A stretch of DNA of 64,000 nt from Lysobacter sp. (GTDB taxonomy: Bacteria; Pseudomonadota; Gammaproteobacteria; Xanthomonadales; Xanthomonadaceae). Shown in pieces: positions 53,878 through 62,804 of this stretch. The stretch lies in assembly GCA_027306995.1 (NCBI GenBank), contig DAHUXS010000012.1:62001-126000 (forward strand), given 5' to 3'. Below the pieces are notes generated by a model. It saw only the letters and a program-made list of their open reading frames with translations, did not search any database and was not told the origin of the DNA. How positions within the stretch are numbered: position 1 is the first letter of the stretch; the number at the start of each line of letters is the position of its first letter. The translations under genes and the position numbers were made by a program.

Positions 53878-54854
53878 TGGACGACGCAGCGCCTGCCGGG
53901 CGCCCCGCGTTCCGGCATCGACTGGAAAACTGGATCCGTCGACGCGGTCGCGTCGATCCGTTGCCAATGACGATCGATCGTCGCCGCGTCTACGTATTGC
54001 CGACGAAATTCGGCCTGTTCTACGGTGCGATGGTCGGCGTGATGTTCCTGGGCGCGCTGAACTACAACAACAATCCGGCATTGCTGCTGTCGCTGTTGCT
54101 GCTCGCGGCAGGGCTCGCGAGCCTGGTGTACACGCACCTGCAGTTGTCGGGACTGTGCGTGGCTTCGATCGATGCCGAACCGGTGCATGCCGGTGAAACC
54201 CTGCAGGTGAAGATCGGCCTTGTGGCCAGTGATGCCCGCGCGCGCAGCGGCCTGCAACTGGACTGCAGCGATGGTCAAGCCGTCGCCGCGGTGGCGCCGC
54301 ACGCGACCACGTTCGCGACCTTGCCTGTTCCAACGACAAGGCGCGGTTGGCTGGACGCGGGACGACTGGAACTCGCGACCACGCGACCGCTCGGCCTGGC
54401 CTGCGCCTGGAGCTGGTTGTGGCAGGGACAGGGGTGGCTGGTCTACCCCACGCCCGAAACCAACGGCCCGCCACTACCCGATCGCGGCGAAGGCGGCCAT
54501 CGCGCGAAACCGGCATCAGCCGGTGACGACATCCACCAGCTGCGGGCGTATCGCCACGGCGACGCGCCACACGCGATCGCGTGGAAGGCATCGGCGCGCG
54601 CGACGCATCTGCTGACGCGCGAGTACGAGCAACGTGTCGACGCCGACATCCTGCTCGACTGGAACGATGTCCGCCATCTTCCCTGGGAGCACGCGATCTC
54701 GCGATTGGCGCATTGGGTCGAACTCGCCGAGCGCCATGGGCATCGCTACGGATTGCGGCCACCGCTCGGCCGGGCACTGCCCGCGGATCGTGGCCCGCAC
54801 CATCGCCATGCCTGCCTGGATGCGCTGGCGCGATTGCCGGAGCGCGCGTCGTGA
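53877..54854 (+). CDS. DUF58 domain membrane protein
   Basis: A 325-residue protein with two membrane spans (FGLFYGAMVGVMFLGALNYNNNPALLLSLLLLAAGLASLVYTHL) and a C-terminal DUF58 region (GDDIHQLRAYRHGDAPHAIAWKASARATHLLTREYEQ...DILLDWND), resembling a degenerate von Willebrand A fold. It is a partner of the MoxR ATPase. Function in the envelope is unknown. Confidence 0.92.
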   Translation: MDDAAPAGRPAFRHRLENWIRRRGRVDPLPMTIDRRRVYVLPTKFGLFYGAMVGVMFLGALNYNNNPALLLSLLLLAAGLASLVYTHLQLSGLCVASIDAEPVHAGETLQVKIGLVASDARARSGLQLDCSDGQAVAAVAPHATTFATLPVPTTRRGWLDAGRLELATTRPLGLACAWSWLWQGQGWLVYPTPETNGPPLPDRGEGGHRAKPASAGDDIHQLRAYRHGDAPHAIAWKASARATHLLTREYEQRVDADILLDWNDVRHLPWEHAISRLAHWVELAERHGHRYGLRPPLGRALPADRGPHHRHACLDALARLPERAS

Positions 54855-56779
54855 GCATGGCGGCCGCACTCGATGCCACCACCCGGCGATGGCTGTACGC
54901 GACAACCGCGTTGCTGTTGTTGCCCCTATTGCTGCAACTGCAGCCGATGGTCGGGGTCGCGGTCGGTGCGGTCGCCTTGCTGAGCATGGCGCTGTCGACG
55001 CGTGGCCGGCTGCCCGCGTTGCTGAAGATCGCATTGGCGCTGACGCTTGCGATCGCGGTGTTCTCGGTCTACCGGCAGATCGGGCGCGATACCGGCTGCG
55101 CCCTGCTGGCGATGATGCTGGCGCTCAAGCCGACCGAAACCGCCAACGTGCGCGATGCCCGCAGCCTGCTCGGCTATGGCCTGTTCGCGCCGTTCGCCAC
55201 CTACCTGCTCGACCAGGGACCGCTGTCGTTGATCCTCGGCGCCCTCGCGGTCGCCGCGGCATTGACGACGCTGTTGCGGCTCGCCGATCTCGACTCTGGT
55301 ATCGATCTGGTCAACTGGTCGCCGCTCGATTCGTTGCGCGCCGCCGGCAAATTGCTGTTGCTGGCGTTGCCGTTGGTATTGGCTGCGTTCTGGCTGTTCC
55401 CGCGACTTGCGTCACCGCTGTGGGGATTGCCGGATCGCGCCATCTCCAAGCCCGGCCTGAGCGAATCGATGACGCCCGATCGCTGGATGGATGCGTTGAA
55501 CGACGACACTCCGGCGATGCGCGCCCATTTCGACGGAGCGGCGCCGCGTCCGCAGGAGATGTACTGGCGGGCGATGACCTTGAGCGATTTCGACGGTCGC
55601 ACCTGGACGCCTGCGCCCGCATCGAGCATCGGCACGCCGAAGCTGACGCTCGCGCCGGTGCGTTGGCGCTACACGCTGGACGTCGAACCCAGCGACCAGC
55701 GCTTGCTGGCGACACTCGAATTCACCACTGCGCAACCCGACGGCGCGCAATCGGGCCGCGATGCCAGCCTGCGCGCAATCGCGCCCTTGAGCGGTCTCAC
55801 GCGTTGGCAGTTGCAGGCGGCACCGGTCGTGAACTTCGATCCGGTGCTCGACGCCAGGGAGCGCCACGCCAACCTCGTCCTGCCCGATCGCAACCCGCGC
55901 ACGCTGGCGCTGGGCCGGCAATGGCGCGGCGAAGCCGGCGGCAACGACATCGCGATCATCGAACGCGCATTGGCGATGATCCACAAGGACTTCGCCTATT
56001 CGCTGAGCGTGCCCGAACCCGGGCGCGACTGGATCGACGACTTCCTGTTCCAGGGCCGCACCGGCTATTGCCAGCAGTTCAGCAGTGCATTCGTGGTGCT
56101 GATGCGCGGCGCCGGCATTCCCGCGCGCGTGGTGATCGGTTATGCCGGCGGTTATCACAACCCGGTCGGCGACTATTGGGTGGTCCGCAATTCCGACGCC
56201 CACGCCTGGACCGAAGTGTGGCTGGCCGGACGCGGCTGGACCCGCGTCGACCCCACCGCGGCAGTCGCGCCCGAACGCGTCTACGACACGATCGCCGACC
56301 GCATGCCGGGCCGCACGTTCGGCGGCCTGATCGACGGGCGTCCAATCTGGAATTTCGGCGACAACCTGCGTCGCGGCTGGAACGATTTCGTACTCGGCTT
56401 CAACGCCGATCGTCAGGCCACGATGCTGAAACGCTTCGGCATCGAACGCCTGTCGCCCTCGACGCTGATCGCACTGTTCGCCATCGCTGCGGGCATCGCT
56501 CTGGCAATCGCGGCGTGGTGGCTGGCGCGGGGCGAACGGGTGCGCGATCCCTTGCTGCGCGCATGGCGCGGTCTGGATCGTCGTTACGCGAAACTCGGAC
56601 TTGCACGCGAACCGCACGAGACGGCGCGCGACTGGCTGGAACGCGTGCGAGCGGTTCGCCCGCACTCTGCAGAGGAACTGTCAGCGCTGATCGATCGCTT
56701 CAATGCGCTGCGTTATGCAACGGATGATGGCAGAGAACGCAAGGCGCTGATCCGCGCGCTGCGCTCGCACCGGACTTGA
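54851..56779 (+). CDS. TgpA-like membrane transglutaminase (DUF3488)
   Basis: A 642-residue protein. The first 170 residues carry about six membrane spans (DUF3488). A periplasmic transglutaminase-like domain follows with the triad Cys in GRTGYCQQFSSAFVVLMRGAGIPARVV, His in NSDAHAWTEVWLAGRGW and Asp in TRVDPTAAVAPERV. A further span (FAIAAGIALAIAAWWLA) and a DUF4129-like tail end the protein. TgpA of Pseudomonas is essential and transglutaminase-like; its substrate is unknown. Start is GTG 54851, overlapping the DUF58 stop, with GGAG at -8. Confidence 0.93.
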   Translation: MSMAAALDATTRRWLYATTALLLLPLLLQLQPMVGVAVGAVALLSMALSTRGRLPALLKIALALTLAIAVFSVYRQIGRDTGCALLAMMLALKPTETANVRDARSLLGYGLFAPFATYLLDQGPLSLILGALAVAAALTTLLRLADLDSGIDLVNWSPLDSLRAAGKLLLLALPLVLAAFWLFPRLASPLWGLPDRAISKPGLSESMTPDRWMDALNDDTPAMRAHFDGAAPRPQEMYWRAMTLSDFDGRTWTPAPASSIGTPKLTLAPVRWRYTLDVEPSDQRLLATLEFTTAQPDGAQSGRDASLRAIAPLSGLTRWQLQAAPVVNFDPVLDARERHANLVLPDRNPRTLALGRQWRGEAGGNDIAIIERALAMIHKDFAYSLSVPEPGRDWIDDFLFQGRTGYCQQFSSAFVVLMRGAGIPARVVIGYAGGYHNPVGDYWVVRNSDAHAWTEVWLAGRGWTRVDPTAAVAPERVYDTIADRMPGRTFGGLIDGRPIWNFGDNLRRGWNDFVLGFNADRQATMLKRFGIERLSPSTLIALFAIAAGIALAIAAWWLARGERVRDPLLRAWRGLDRRYAKLGLAREPHETARDWLERVRAVRPHSAEELSALIDRFNALRYATDDGRERKALIRALRSHRT

Positions 56780-56780
56780 A

Positions 56781-57134
56781 TCAGCGTCCCGGCGTGCCGA
56801 AATGCCCCAACGGCGCGCCCGCGAGCAGGTGCAGGTGGATCTGGAACACCGTCTGCCCGGCGTCGCCGTTGCAGTTCATCACGATCCGGTAGCCCGACGT
56901 GTCGAAGCCCTCGCGCTTCGCATACGACGCTGCGGCAACGGCCAGCTTGCCGATGACGTCCGCGGCATCGGCCGGCACGTCGTTCAACGTGGCGAAATCG
57001 CGCTTGGGCACGAACAACACATGCACCGGCGCCTGCGGCGCGATGTCGCGGAACGCGATCATGTCGTCGTCCTCGTAGACGATGTCGGCGGGAATCTGCC
57101 GCTGCATGATCTTGTGGAAGATGGTGTCCGACAT
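56781..57134 (-). CDS. HIT-family nucleotide-binding protein (HinT-like)
   Basis: A 117-residue histidine-triad protein: IFHKIMQRQIPADIVYEDDDMIAFRDIAPQAPVHVLFVPKRDF and the triad region GQTVFQIHLHLLAG. The canonical HxHxH reads QIHLH here, so the first His is Gln while the middle (catalytic) and third His are present. HinT enzymes hydrolyse purine phosphoramidates. It is convergent with the transglutaminase gene, one base apart, and lies 5 nt downstream of recR. Confidence 0.92.
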   Translation of the reverse strand: MSDTIFHKIMQRQIPADIVYEDDDMIAFRDIAPQAPVHVLFVPKRDFATLNDVPADAADVIGKLAVAAASYAKREGFDTSGYRIVMNCNGDAGQTVFQIHLHLLAGAPLGHFGTPGR

Positions 57135-57139
57135 CGTCG

Positions 57140-57739
57140 TTACTCCTGGATTTCCGCGCGGCTGCCGAAGGCATGCGCCAAAGTGCCGCGATCAACGTAT
57201 TCCAGCTCGCCGCCCAGCGGCAAGCCATGCGCGAGCCGGCTGGGCCGCACGCCATGCTTGCGGGCGATCTGAGCGAGATAGTGCGCGGTGGCGTCGCCTT
57301 CGACCGTCGGATTGGTGGCGATGATCAGTTCCTGCACCTCGCCTTCGCCGAGCCGATCCGCAAGCTGGTCGAGCCCGAGTTCGCGCGGACCGATGCCGTC
57401 GAGCGGACTCAGGCGTCCCTGCAACACGAAATACAGGCCGCGATAGCCGGTCGCCTGTTCGATCGCGAGGCGATCCGCCGGCGATTCGATCGCGCACAGC
57501 TGCTGCGCATCGCGCGATGCGCTGGCGCAGGTTGCGCACAGTTCGGTTTCGCTGAAATCACGACAACGCTTGCAATGGCCGATGCGTTCCACCGCCGCTG
57601 CCAGCGCCTCGGCCAGACGCGTGCCGCCTTCGCGGTCGCGTTCCAGCACGTGGTAGGCCATGCGTTGCGCGCTCTTCTGGCCCACGCCGGGCAGGATCCG
57701 CAGCGCGTCGATCAACTGTTCGAGCAATCCGCTACTCAA
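57140..57739 (-). CDS. recR: Recombination protein RecR
   Basis: A 199-residue RecR with helix-hairpin-helix ([20 protein letters not shown]), zinc finger [16 protein letters not shown] and a Toprim domain ([39 protein letters not shown]). It works with RecO, also encoded in this window. The start seems to be TTG 57739, matching the length of E. coli RecR (201); no strong SD is seen. Confidence 0.95.
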   Translation of the reverse strand: MSSGLLEQLIDALRILPGVGQKSAQRMAYHVLERDREGGTRLAEALAAAVERIGHCKRCRDFSETELCATCASASRDAQQLCAIESPADRLAIEQATGYRGLYFVLQGRLSPLDGIGPRELGLDQLADRLGEGEVQELIIATNPTVEGDATAHYLAQIARKHGVRPSRLAHGLPLGGELEYVDRGTLAHAFGSRAEIQE

Positions 57740-57755
57740 GGATCAATCGACCGAA

Positions 57756-58082
57756 TCAACCGAAGCCCGGCAGGCTCATGCCCGGAGGCAGCGGCAGGCC
57801 GGTCGCCGCGGCGCTCATCTTCTCGCGCGCGACTTCATTCGCCTTGTTCACCGCATCGTTGATCGCCGCAGCGATCAGGTCTTCCGCCATTTCGTGGTCG
57901 GCCAGCGCCGAAGCATCGATGCGCACCTTGCGGCACTCCATCTTGCCGGTCATCGTCACGCTGACCATGCCGCCGCCGGCGTTGCCGACCACTTCGATCG
58001 TGGCCAGCTCATCCTGCGCACGCTGCATGCCCTCCTGCATCTTCTGGGCTTGTTGCATCAATTGGGCAAGATTGCCGCGCAT
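57756..58082 (-). CDS. ybaB: YbaB/EbfC nucleoid-associated protein
   Basis: A 108-residue protein: MRGNLAQLMQQAQKMQEGMQRAQDELATIEV, GNAGGGMVSVTMTGKMECRKVRIDASAL, ending with a Gly/Pro/Leu tail. It binds DNA as a dimer and is encoded between dnaX and recR in most bacteria, as here (3 nt after dnaX, 16 nt before recR). Confidence 0.96.
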   Translation of the reverse strand: MRGNLAQLMQQAQKMQEGMQRAQDELATIEVVGNAGGGMVSVTMTGKMECRKVRIDASALADHEMAEDLIAAAINDAVNKANEVAREKMSAAATGLPLPPGMSLPGFG

Positions 58083-58085
58083 GGT

Positions 58086-59831
58086 TCACTCCTGGTCATC
58101 AAAAGGTCGAATGGAATCGGGCACCACGCGGGCGCCACGCGCCACCAGTTTCTGCACGTCGGGATCGCCCATGAAGGCGTCTTCGGCGGCCTGCTGGCGC
58201 GCATCGCGTTCACGCGAATTGCGCTGGTGCAGCGAATCGGCCGGCGCACTGCCCTGCACGATCTCGATCTGCAGGCGCGGCGCGTAACCGAGCTTGCCTG
58301 CAAGCTGCTCGGCCAACTGGTTCAGCATCTGCGGGCGATTGAAATGATCCTGGTCCGGGGACAGTCCGAGCACGATCTGCTCGCCCTGGTGGCGCAACAA
58401 CACGGCGTGGGCAGCCATTTCGCGCACTGCGCCGCGCAATGCTGCGGATGCGACGAAATCCGGCCAATCCTGCGGCTGCATCGCCACCTGCCCCGAAGGC
58501 GCCGCCACATCCGCGGGCGGTGCCGGTTCGATGCTGGCCGTGCGTTGCGGCGGTGGAGGCGCCGCTTCCCGCACCGGAGCCGGCGTCGGAGTGCGTAGGG
58601 GTGGTGGCGGATTCGTCATCGATTCGCGCAAAGCCGCGCGTGCCGCCTCCGCACCCGTGGGCGATCCACTACGCGGCGATGCGGCGGGCGAAGCTGCGGC
58701 AGGCGCCGCTGCATTCGGCGGGCTTGCCATCGGTGTTGACGCTTGCACAGCCTGTCCAGGACGGAACGCCAGCATCCGCAACAGCGTCATCTCGAAGCCG
58801 GCGCGCGGACTCGGCGCATAGGCGAGATCGCGGCGTCCGTTCAATGCCATCTGGTACCACAGCTGCACGAGTTCGGGCCGCGTCGCGGTCGCCAGCGCCT
58901 CGACATCGACGCCATCGGCGGCGACTTCCGCCTTCGGCACCAGCTGGCGCACCTGCACGCGATGCAAGGCATCGGCCAACGCGTCCAGCACATGCGACCA
59001 GTCCGGCGAGAATTCGGCCAGCGCGGCGGTTTCCGCCATCACCCGGTCACCGTCGTTCGCGGCCAGGGCATCCAGCAGCGCACCGATGCGGGCGCGATCG
59101 ACGCTGCCGAGCATGGTGGCGACCGCGGCATCGCCCAGCTGGCTGCCGGTATAGGCGATCGCCTGATCAAGCAACGACAGGCCATCGCGCAGGCTGCCGT
59201 CGGCGGCCTTGCTCAACTGGCGGATCGCGCCGTCCTCGAACGCGATCTCTTCCGCCGCGAGGATCTTGCGCATCTGGCCGTCGATCTGCTGCAGGTCGAG
59301 GCGCTTGAGGTTGAACTGCAGGCAGCGCGACAGCACCGTGACCGGCAGCTTTTGAGGATCAGTGGTCGCGAGCAGGAACTTCACGTGGCCCGGCGGCTCT
59401 TCCAGCGTCTTCAACAAGGCGTTGAAGGCCGACTTCGAGAGCATGTGCACTGCGTCGATCAGGTAGACCTTCACCCGACCGCGCGACGGCATGTATTGGG
59501 CGTTGTCGATCAACTCGCGGACGTCATCGACGCCGGTGTTCGAGGCGGCGTCGATTTCCAGCAGGTCGATGTAGCGGCCGGCGTCGATGTCGCGGCAAGT
59601 CGCGCATTCACCACAGGGTTCGGCCGAGCTGCCCTGCTCGCAATTCAGCGACTTGGCGAAGATGCGCGCGATCGTGGTCTTGCCGACCCCGCGGGTCCCG
59701 GTGAACAGGAAGGCGTGGTGGACCCGGCCGGTATCCAGGGCATTGGTGAGCGCGCGCACCACGTGTTCCTGCCCCACCAGCTCCGAGAACCGCTTGGGGC
59801 GCCATTTGCGCGCAAGGACGAGATAGCTCAT
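58086..59831 (-). CDS. dnaX: DNA polymerase III subunits gamma/tau
   Basis: A 581-residue clamp-loader ATPase. It begins MSYLVLARKWRPKRFSELVGQEHVV and has Walker A GTRGVGKTT, zinc cysteines CEQGSSAEPCGECATC, Walker B/DExx region VYLIDAVHMLSKSAFNALLKTLEEPP (reading DAVH instead of the usual DEVH) and the SRC motif LSRCLQFNL. A Pro/Ala-rich linker (about residues 380-470) and a tau C-terminal domain follow. I saw no clear A-AAA-AAG slippery sequence for programmed frameshifting. Confidence 0.95.
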   Translation of the reverse strand: MSYLVLARKWRPKRFSELVGQEHVVRALTNALDTGRVHHAFLFTGTRGVGKTTIARIFAKSLNCEQGSSAEPCGECATCRDIDAGRYIDLLEIDAASNTGVDDVRELIDNAQYMPSRGRVKVYLIDAVHMLSKSAFNALLKTLEEPPGHVKFLLATTDPQKLPVTVLSRCLQFNLKRLDLQQIDGQMRKILAAEEIAFEDGAIRQLSKAADGSLRDGLSLLDQAIAYTGSQLGDAAVATMLGSVDRARIGALLDALAANDGDRVMAETAALAEFSPDWSHVLDALADALHRVQVRQLVPKAEVAADGVDVEALATATRPELVQLWYQMALNGRRDLAYAPSPRAGFEMTLLRMLAFRPGQAVQASTPMASPPNAAAPAAASPAASPRSGSPTGAEAARAALRESMTNPPPPLRTPTPAPVREAAPPPPQRTASIEPAPPADVAAPSGQVAMQPQDWPDFVASAALRGAVREMAAHAVLLRHQGEQIVLGLSPDQDHFNRPQMLNQLAEQLAGKLGYAPRLQIEIVQGSAPADSLHQRNSRERDARQQAAEDAFMGDPDVQKLVARGARVVPDSIRPFDDQE

Positions 59832-59885
59832 CGGGTGATTTTGCCACGAGCCGCGCCCGGAACCGTGACGCCCCCCATCCGCGTT

Positions 59886-59914
59886 TTGCCTGGCCTGTCC
59901 CCTGCAGGTACAAT
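59886..59914 (+). promoter_or_regulatory. Promoter of tRNA-Ser
   Basis: TTGCCT (59886-59891), a 17-bp spacer and TACAAT (59909-59914), 13 bp before the mature tRNA 5' end. Good sigma-70 match at the right distance for a tRNA gene. Confidence 0.75.
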
Positions 59915-59927
59915 GGCGGGCTAGCAC

Positions 59928-60020
59928 GGAGAGGTGTCCGAGTGGTTGAAGGAGCACGCCTGGAAAGTGTGTAAGCGTCTAAACCGCGCTTCGGGGGTTC
60001 GAATCCCCCTCTCTCCGCCA
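59928..60020 (+). tRNA. tRNA-Ser(GGA)
   Basis: A 93-nt class II tRNA with encoded CCA. The acceptor stem is GGAGAGG...CTCTCC, the anticodon stem-loop CACGC-CTGGAAA-GTGTG (anticodon GGA, reads UCC/UCU), there is a long variable arm (AGCGTCTAAACCGCGCTT region), and the T-loop is GGTTCGAATCC. It is divergent from dnaX. Confidence 0.97.
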
Positions 60021-60032
60021 GATTGCACGAGA

Positions 60033-60056
60033 GCCCCGGCCAGCCGGGGCTTTTTT
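60033..60056 (+). terminator. Intrinsic terminator of tRNA-Ser
   Basis: GCCCCGGC-CA-GCCGGGGC followed by six T (60051-60056), 12 nt after the CCA end. Confidence 0.92.
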
Positions 60057-60105
60057 GTAGCAAAATTGCAACTTTCGCCGTTCCGGCCAGCGAGGCGCAC
60101 GCCCC

Positions 60106-60732
60106 ATGTTTTCACTGCAGACGATCTTTGGTTCCGGCAAGCAGTTCTTCGATTTGCTGGACGAGGCGGCGGACGCCGCGCATGAAAGCACCAAGGCGCT
60201 CTACCAGATGCTGAAGGATCCGGCCCACAACCCCGCGCTGGATGCCTTCAAACTGGCCCGCCAGCGCGAGCGCGTCGCCTCCGACAAGATCAACCACGCG
60301 CTGGTCGACAGCTTCATCACCCCGATCGAACGCGAGGACATCGAGTCGCTGGGCTCGGCGCTGTACAAGATCCCGAAACAGGTCGAGCGCTTCGCCGACC
60401 GTTACGCGCTGGCCAGCCACCGCCTCGGCGGCATCGATTTCGCGCCGCGCGCGGCCATGCTGGAACAGGCCGCCGGCGTCGTCGTGCAAATGGTGCAAGG
60501 ACTGCACCACATGAACCTCGAGGAGATGAGCAAGCTCAACGAGCGCCTGCGCGTCCTCGAGGCCGAAGCCGACCGCCTGATCCTCGAACTCCACCGCGAC
60601 ATCTATTCCGGCCGCCTCGATGCCGGCGAAATGTTCCTGCTCAAGGAATTCTTCGAGATCCTCGAGAAGGCGATCGACCGCTGCCGCGAAGCCGGCGTGG
60701 TCGCCTACCAGATCGTGCTGAAGAACTCCTGA
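60106..60732 (+). CDS. DUF47 family PhoU-like phosphate transport accessory protein
   Basis: A 208-residue all-helical protein of the DUF47/TIGR00153 family: FDLLDEAADAAHESTKALYQML, ALVDSFITPIEREDIESLGSALYKIPKQVERFADRYAL, DAGEMFLLKEFFEILEKAIDRCREAGVVAYQIVLKNS. It is related to PhoU and consistently paired with Pit transporters, probably regulating them. It is 10 nt upstream of the pit gene. Confidence 0.93.
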   Translation: MFSLQTIFGSGKQFFDLLDEAADAAHESTKALYQMLKDPAHNPALDAFKLARQRERVASDKINHALVDSFITPIEREDIESLGSALYKIPKQVERFADRYALASHRLGGIDFAPRAAMLEQAAGVVVQMVQGLHHMNLEEMSKLNERLRVLEAEADRLILELHRDIYSGRLDAGEMFLLKEFFEILEKAIDRCREAGVVAYQIVLKNS

Positions 60733-60742
60733 GACCGCCGCC

Positions 60743-61867
60743 ATGCTGGCTCTTCTGTTGCTGGTGATCGTCGCCGCGCTGGTGTTCGAGTTCATCAACG
60801 GCTTCCACGACACCGCCAATTCGATCGCGACCGTGGTCGCGACCAAGGTGCTGACGCCCGGCAAGGCGGTGATGCTGGCCGCGGCGATGAACCTGGTCGG
60901 TGCGTTCTTCGGCACCGCGGTCGCCAAGACCATCTCGTCCGGCCTGATCGACACTCATGTCGCGCAAGTCACCTCGCAGGTGATCCTGTGCGCGCTGCTC
61001 GGCGGCATCAGCTGGAACCTGATCACCTGGTGGCTGGGCCTGCCGTCGTCGTCGTCGCACACGCTGATCGGCGGACTCTGCGGCGCGGTGCTCGCCTCCT
61101 CGCACGGCAACTGGCACGCGCTGATCTGGTCGCACCCAGGCGACGGCGGCTGGACCACCAACAAGGGCATCCTGTGGAAGGTGCTGGTGCCGATGGTGTC
61201 GTCGCCGATCGCCGGCTTCACGCTGGGCGTGCTGATCCTCGCCCTGCTCTACGCCATCATTGCCGGCCTCCATCGCGCCGGCGGCCCACTCGCGCGCATC
61301 GCCCGCCCGCGCTGGGTCAATGCCTTTTTCGGCAAAGCGCAAGTCGTCTCCGCCGCCTACATGGGTTTCGCCCACGGCAGCAACGATGCGCAAAAAACCA
61401 TGGGCATCATCGCGCTGGCGCTGTTCGGCGCGCAGGCGGCCGGCACGCTCGACGGACTGCCGGCGTGGCTGTCGTTCCTGCATCCGTCCAGCGGCGACAA
61501 TTCGCATATCGACACCTGGATCATCGCGACCTGCGCACTGGTGATGGCGGTCGGCACCGCGACCGGCGGCTGGCGCATCATCAAGACGCTTGGCCACAAG
61601 ATGGTGAAACTGCAGCCGATCGACGGCTTCGCCGCGGAAACCGCGTCCGCCACCATCCTGCTTACCGCCGCGCATTTCGGCATGCCGGTGTCGACCACGC
61701 ACAGCATCTCCACCGCGATCATGGGCGTCGGCTTCGGCAAGAACCCGCGCGCACTGCGATTGACGGTGATCGAACGCATCGTCTGGGCATGGATCCTCAC
61801 CATTCCCGCCGCAGGCGCGATGTCGTGGGCCTTGTTCCGCATCGCCGAGGGATTCGGCTGGACCTGA
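60743..61867 (+). CDS. pit: Low-affinity inorganic phosphate transporter (Pit family)
   Basis: A 374-residue transporter with two copies of the PiT signature: FEFINGFHDTANSIATVVATKVL near the N-terminus and MGFAHGSNDAQKTMGIIALALFG in the second half. There are about ten membrane spans. It carries metal-phosphate in symport with protons. It is shorter than E. coli PitA (499), as in many DUF47-linked Pit proteins. Confidence 0.95.
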   Translation: MLALLLLVIVAALVFEFINGFHDTANSIATVVATKVLTPGKAVMLAAAMNLVGAFFGTAVAKTISSGLIDTHVAQVTSQVILCALLGGISWNLITWWLGLPSSSSHTLIGGLCGAVLASSHGNWHALIWSHPGDGGWTTNKGILWKVLVPMVSSPIAGFTLGVLILALLYAIIAGLHRAGGPLARIARPRWVNAFFGKAQVVSAAYMGFAHGSNDAQKTMGIIALALFGAQAAGTLDGLPAWLSFLHPSSGDNSHIDTWIIATCALVMAVGTATGGWRIIKTLGHKMVKLQPIDGFAAETASATILLTAAHFGMPVSTTHSISTAIMGVGFGKNPRALRLTVIERIVWAWILTIPAAGAMSWALFRIAEGFGWT

Positions 61868-61922
61868 TCATCTGTTAGACTGCGCGCCGCGGAATCGCTT
61901 TCCGCTTGGCGCAAGCCTCTAT

Positions 61923-62034
61923 GGCGGCCCCGTCGGCCCCTCGCGACGCTAGTTCGAAAACCCCGCCAGGGCCGGAAGGCAGCAACGGTATTGAATGACG
62001 CGTGCGCCGAGGATCGTTGGCGGGGCCGTCACCC
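61923..62034 (+). ncRNA. ffs: Signal recognition particle 4.5S RNA
   Basis: About 110 nt folding into one long hairpin. 5' GGCGGCCCCGTCGG pairs with 3' GGCGGGGCCGTC. The apical domain has the GGAA tetraloop (GGCCGGAAGG) and the conserved asymmetric loop AGCAAC, and TGACGCGTGCGCCG matches E. coli 4.5S RNA. Ends are approximate. It pairs with Ffh to target membrane proteins. Confidence 0.92.
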
Positions 62035-62048
62035 TTTCTCGGATTTGA

Positions 62049-62804
62049 TCAGGCGCGTTCGATCAGCCGCGGCGCCGGCAGCGCGATCACTTCTCCGGGT
62101 TCCGCGACGCGTGCGCCTTGTTCGCGCATGACCTGCGCTTCCTGCGGCGAGCCATAGTGGTAGAGGATGCAGCGCGCACGCGTTTCCGCATCGTATTCGC
62201 GCAGGAAATCATCGAAGCCGGTATGCGATGGATTGCCGTGCAGCCCGCAATCGTGGGCGATCACTTCGCCGGCATCCGCGACCACGCGCAGCACTTCCGG
62301 GATCGGCCGGGTGTCGCCGGTCCACACCACGCTGCCGGGCAGGCGCAAGCCATAGGCCGATTTCGGCCAGTGATGGCGCACCGCGAATGTTTCCAGATGC
62401 TGGCCTTCGTGCCAGAAACGGTCACCGACGGGAACCAGCTGGAAGGCTTCCCAGAAATTCACGCCGCCTTCGGCCAGCACGTTGGGGTAATCGCCGACGC
62501 GCTGGTGCAGCAACGGCACCACGCTGGCCGGGCAATACACGCGCACGCCGCCGCGCAGCGCTTCATCGAACCACGCGCCGACGAACAGCCGCTCAAAACC
62601 GCCGACGTGGTCGAGATGGGTATGGGTGATATACAGCGCCTTCGGATATTCGCCGTAGGTATCGAGATAGTGATCGAGTCCTTCGGTACCGCAGTCGATG
62701 GTCAGCCATGGCCGGCCATCGCGCTCGATCGTCGCCATCGCCGAACCGAGTCGACCCGCCGCCGATGCATTGCCGACACCATGGAAACGCAGCGACCACT
62801 TCAT
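62049..62804 (-). CDS. Metallo-beta-lactamase-fold hydrolase
   Basis: A 251-residue MBL-fold protein with the metal motif ITHTHLDHVGG, a later Asp in VVWTGDTRPIPE and histidines in VIAHDCGLHGNPSHTGF and ILYHYGSP. The N-terminus RFHGVGNASAAGRLGSAMATIE resembles ribonuclease-Z-like members; the substrate is unknown. ATG 62804 overlaps the kdkA stop (ATGA) and has AGGGG upstream; ATG 62810 is the alternative. Translational coupling hints at a link with LPS core synthesis, not proven. Confidence 0.82.
   Translation of the reverse strand: MKWSLRFHGVGNASAAGRLGSAMATIERDGRPWLTIDCGTEGLDHYLDTYGEYPKALYITHTHLDHVGGFERLFVGAWFDEALRGGVRVYCPASVVPLLHQRVGDYPNVLAEGGVNFWEAFQLVPVGDRFWHEGQHLETFAVRHHWPKSAYGLRLPGSVVWTGDTRPIPEVLRVVADAGEVIAHDCGLHGNPSHTGFDDFLREYDAETRARCILYHYGSPQEAQVMREQGARVAEPGEVIALPAPRLIERA

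Noticed and set aside
58086-59831. Programmed -1 frameshift in dnaX as in E. coli
   Set aside because: No A-AAA-AAG heptamer or comparable slippery run could be found in the linker region.
61861-61922. A promoter just before the SRP RNA
   Set aside because: TTAGACT-like sequence could be a -10 box, but no acceptable -35 lies at the right distance, so no promoter was called.
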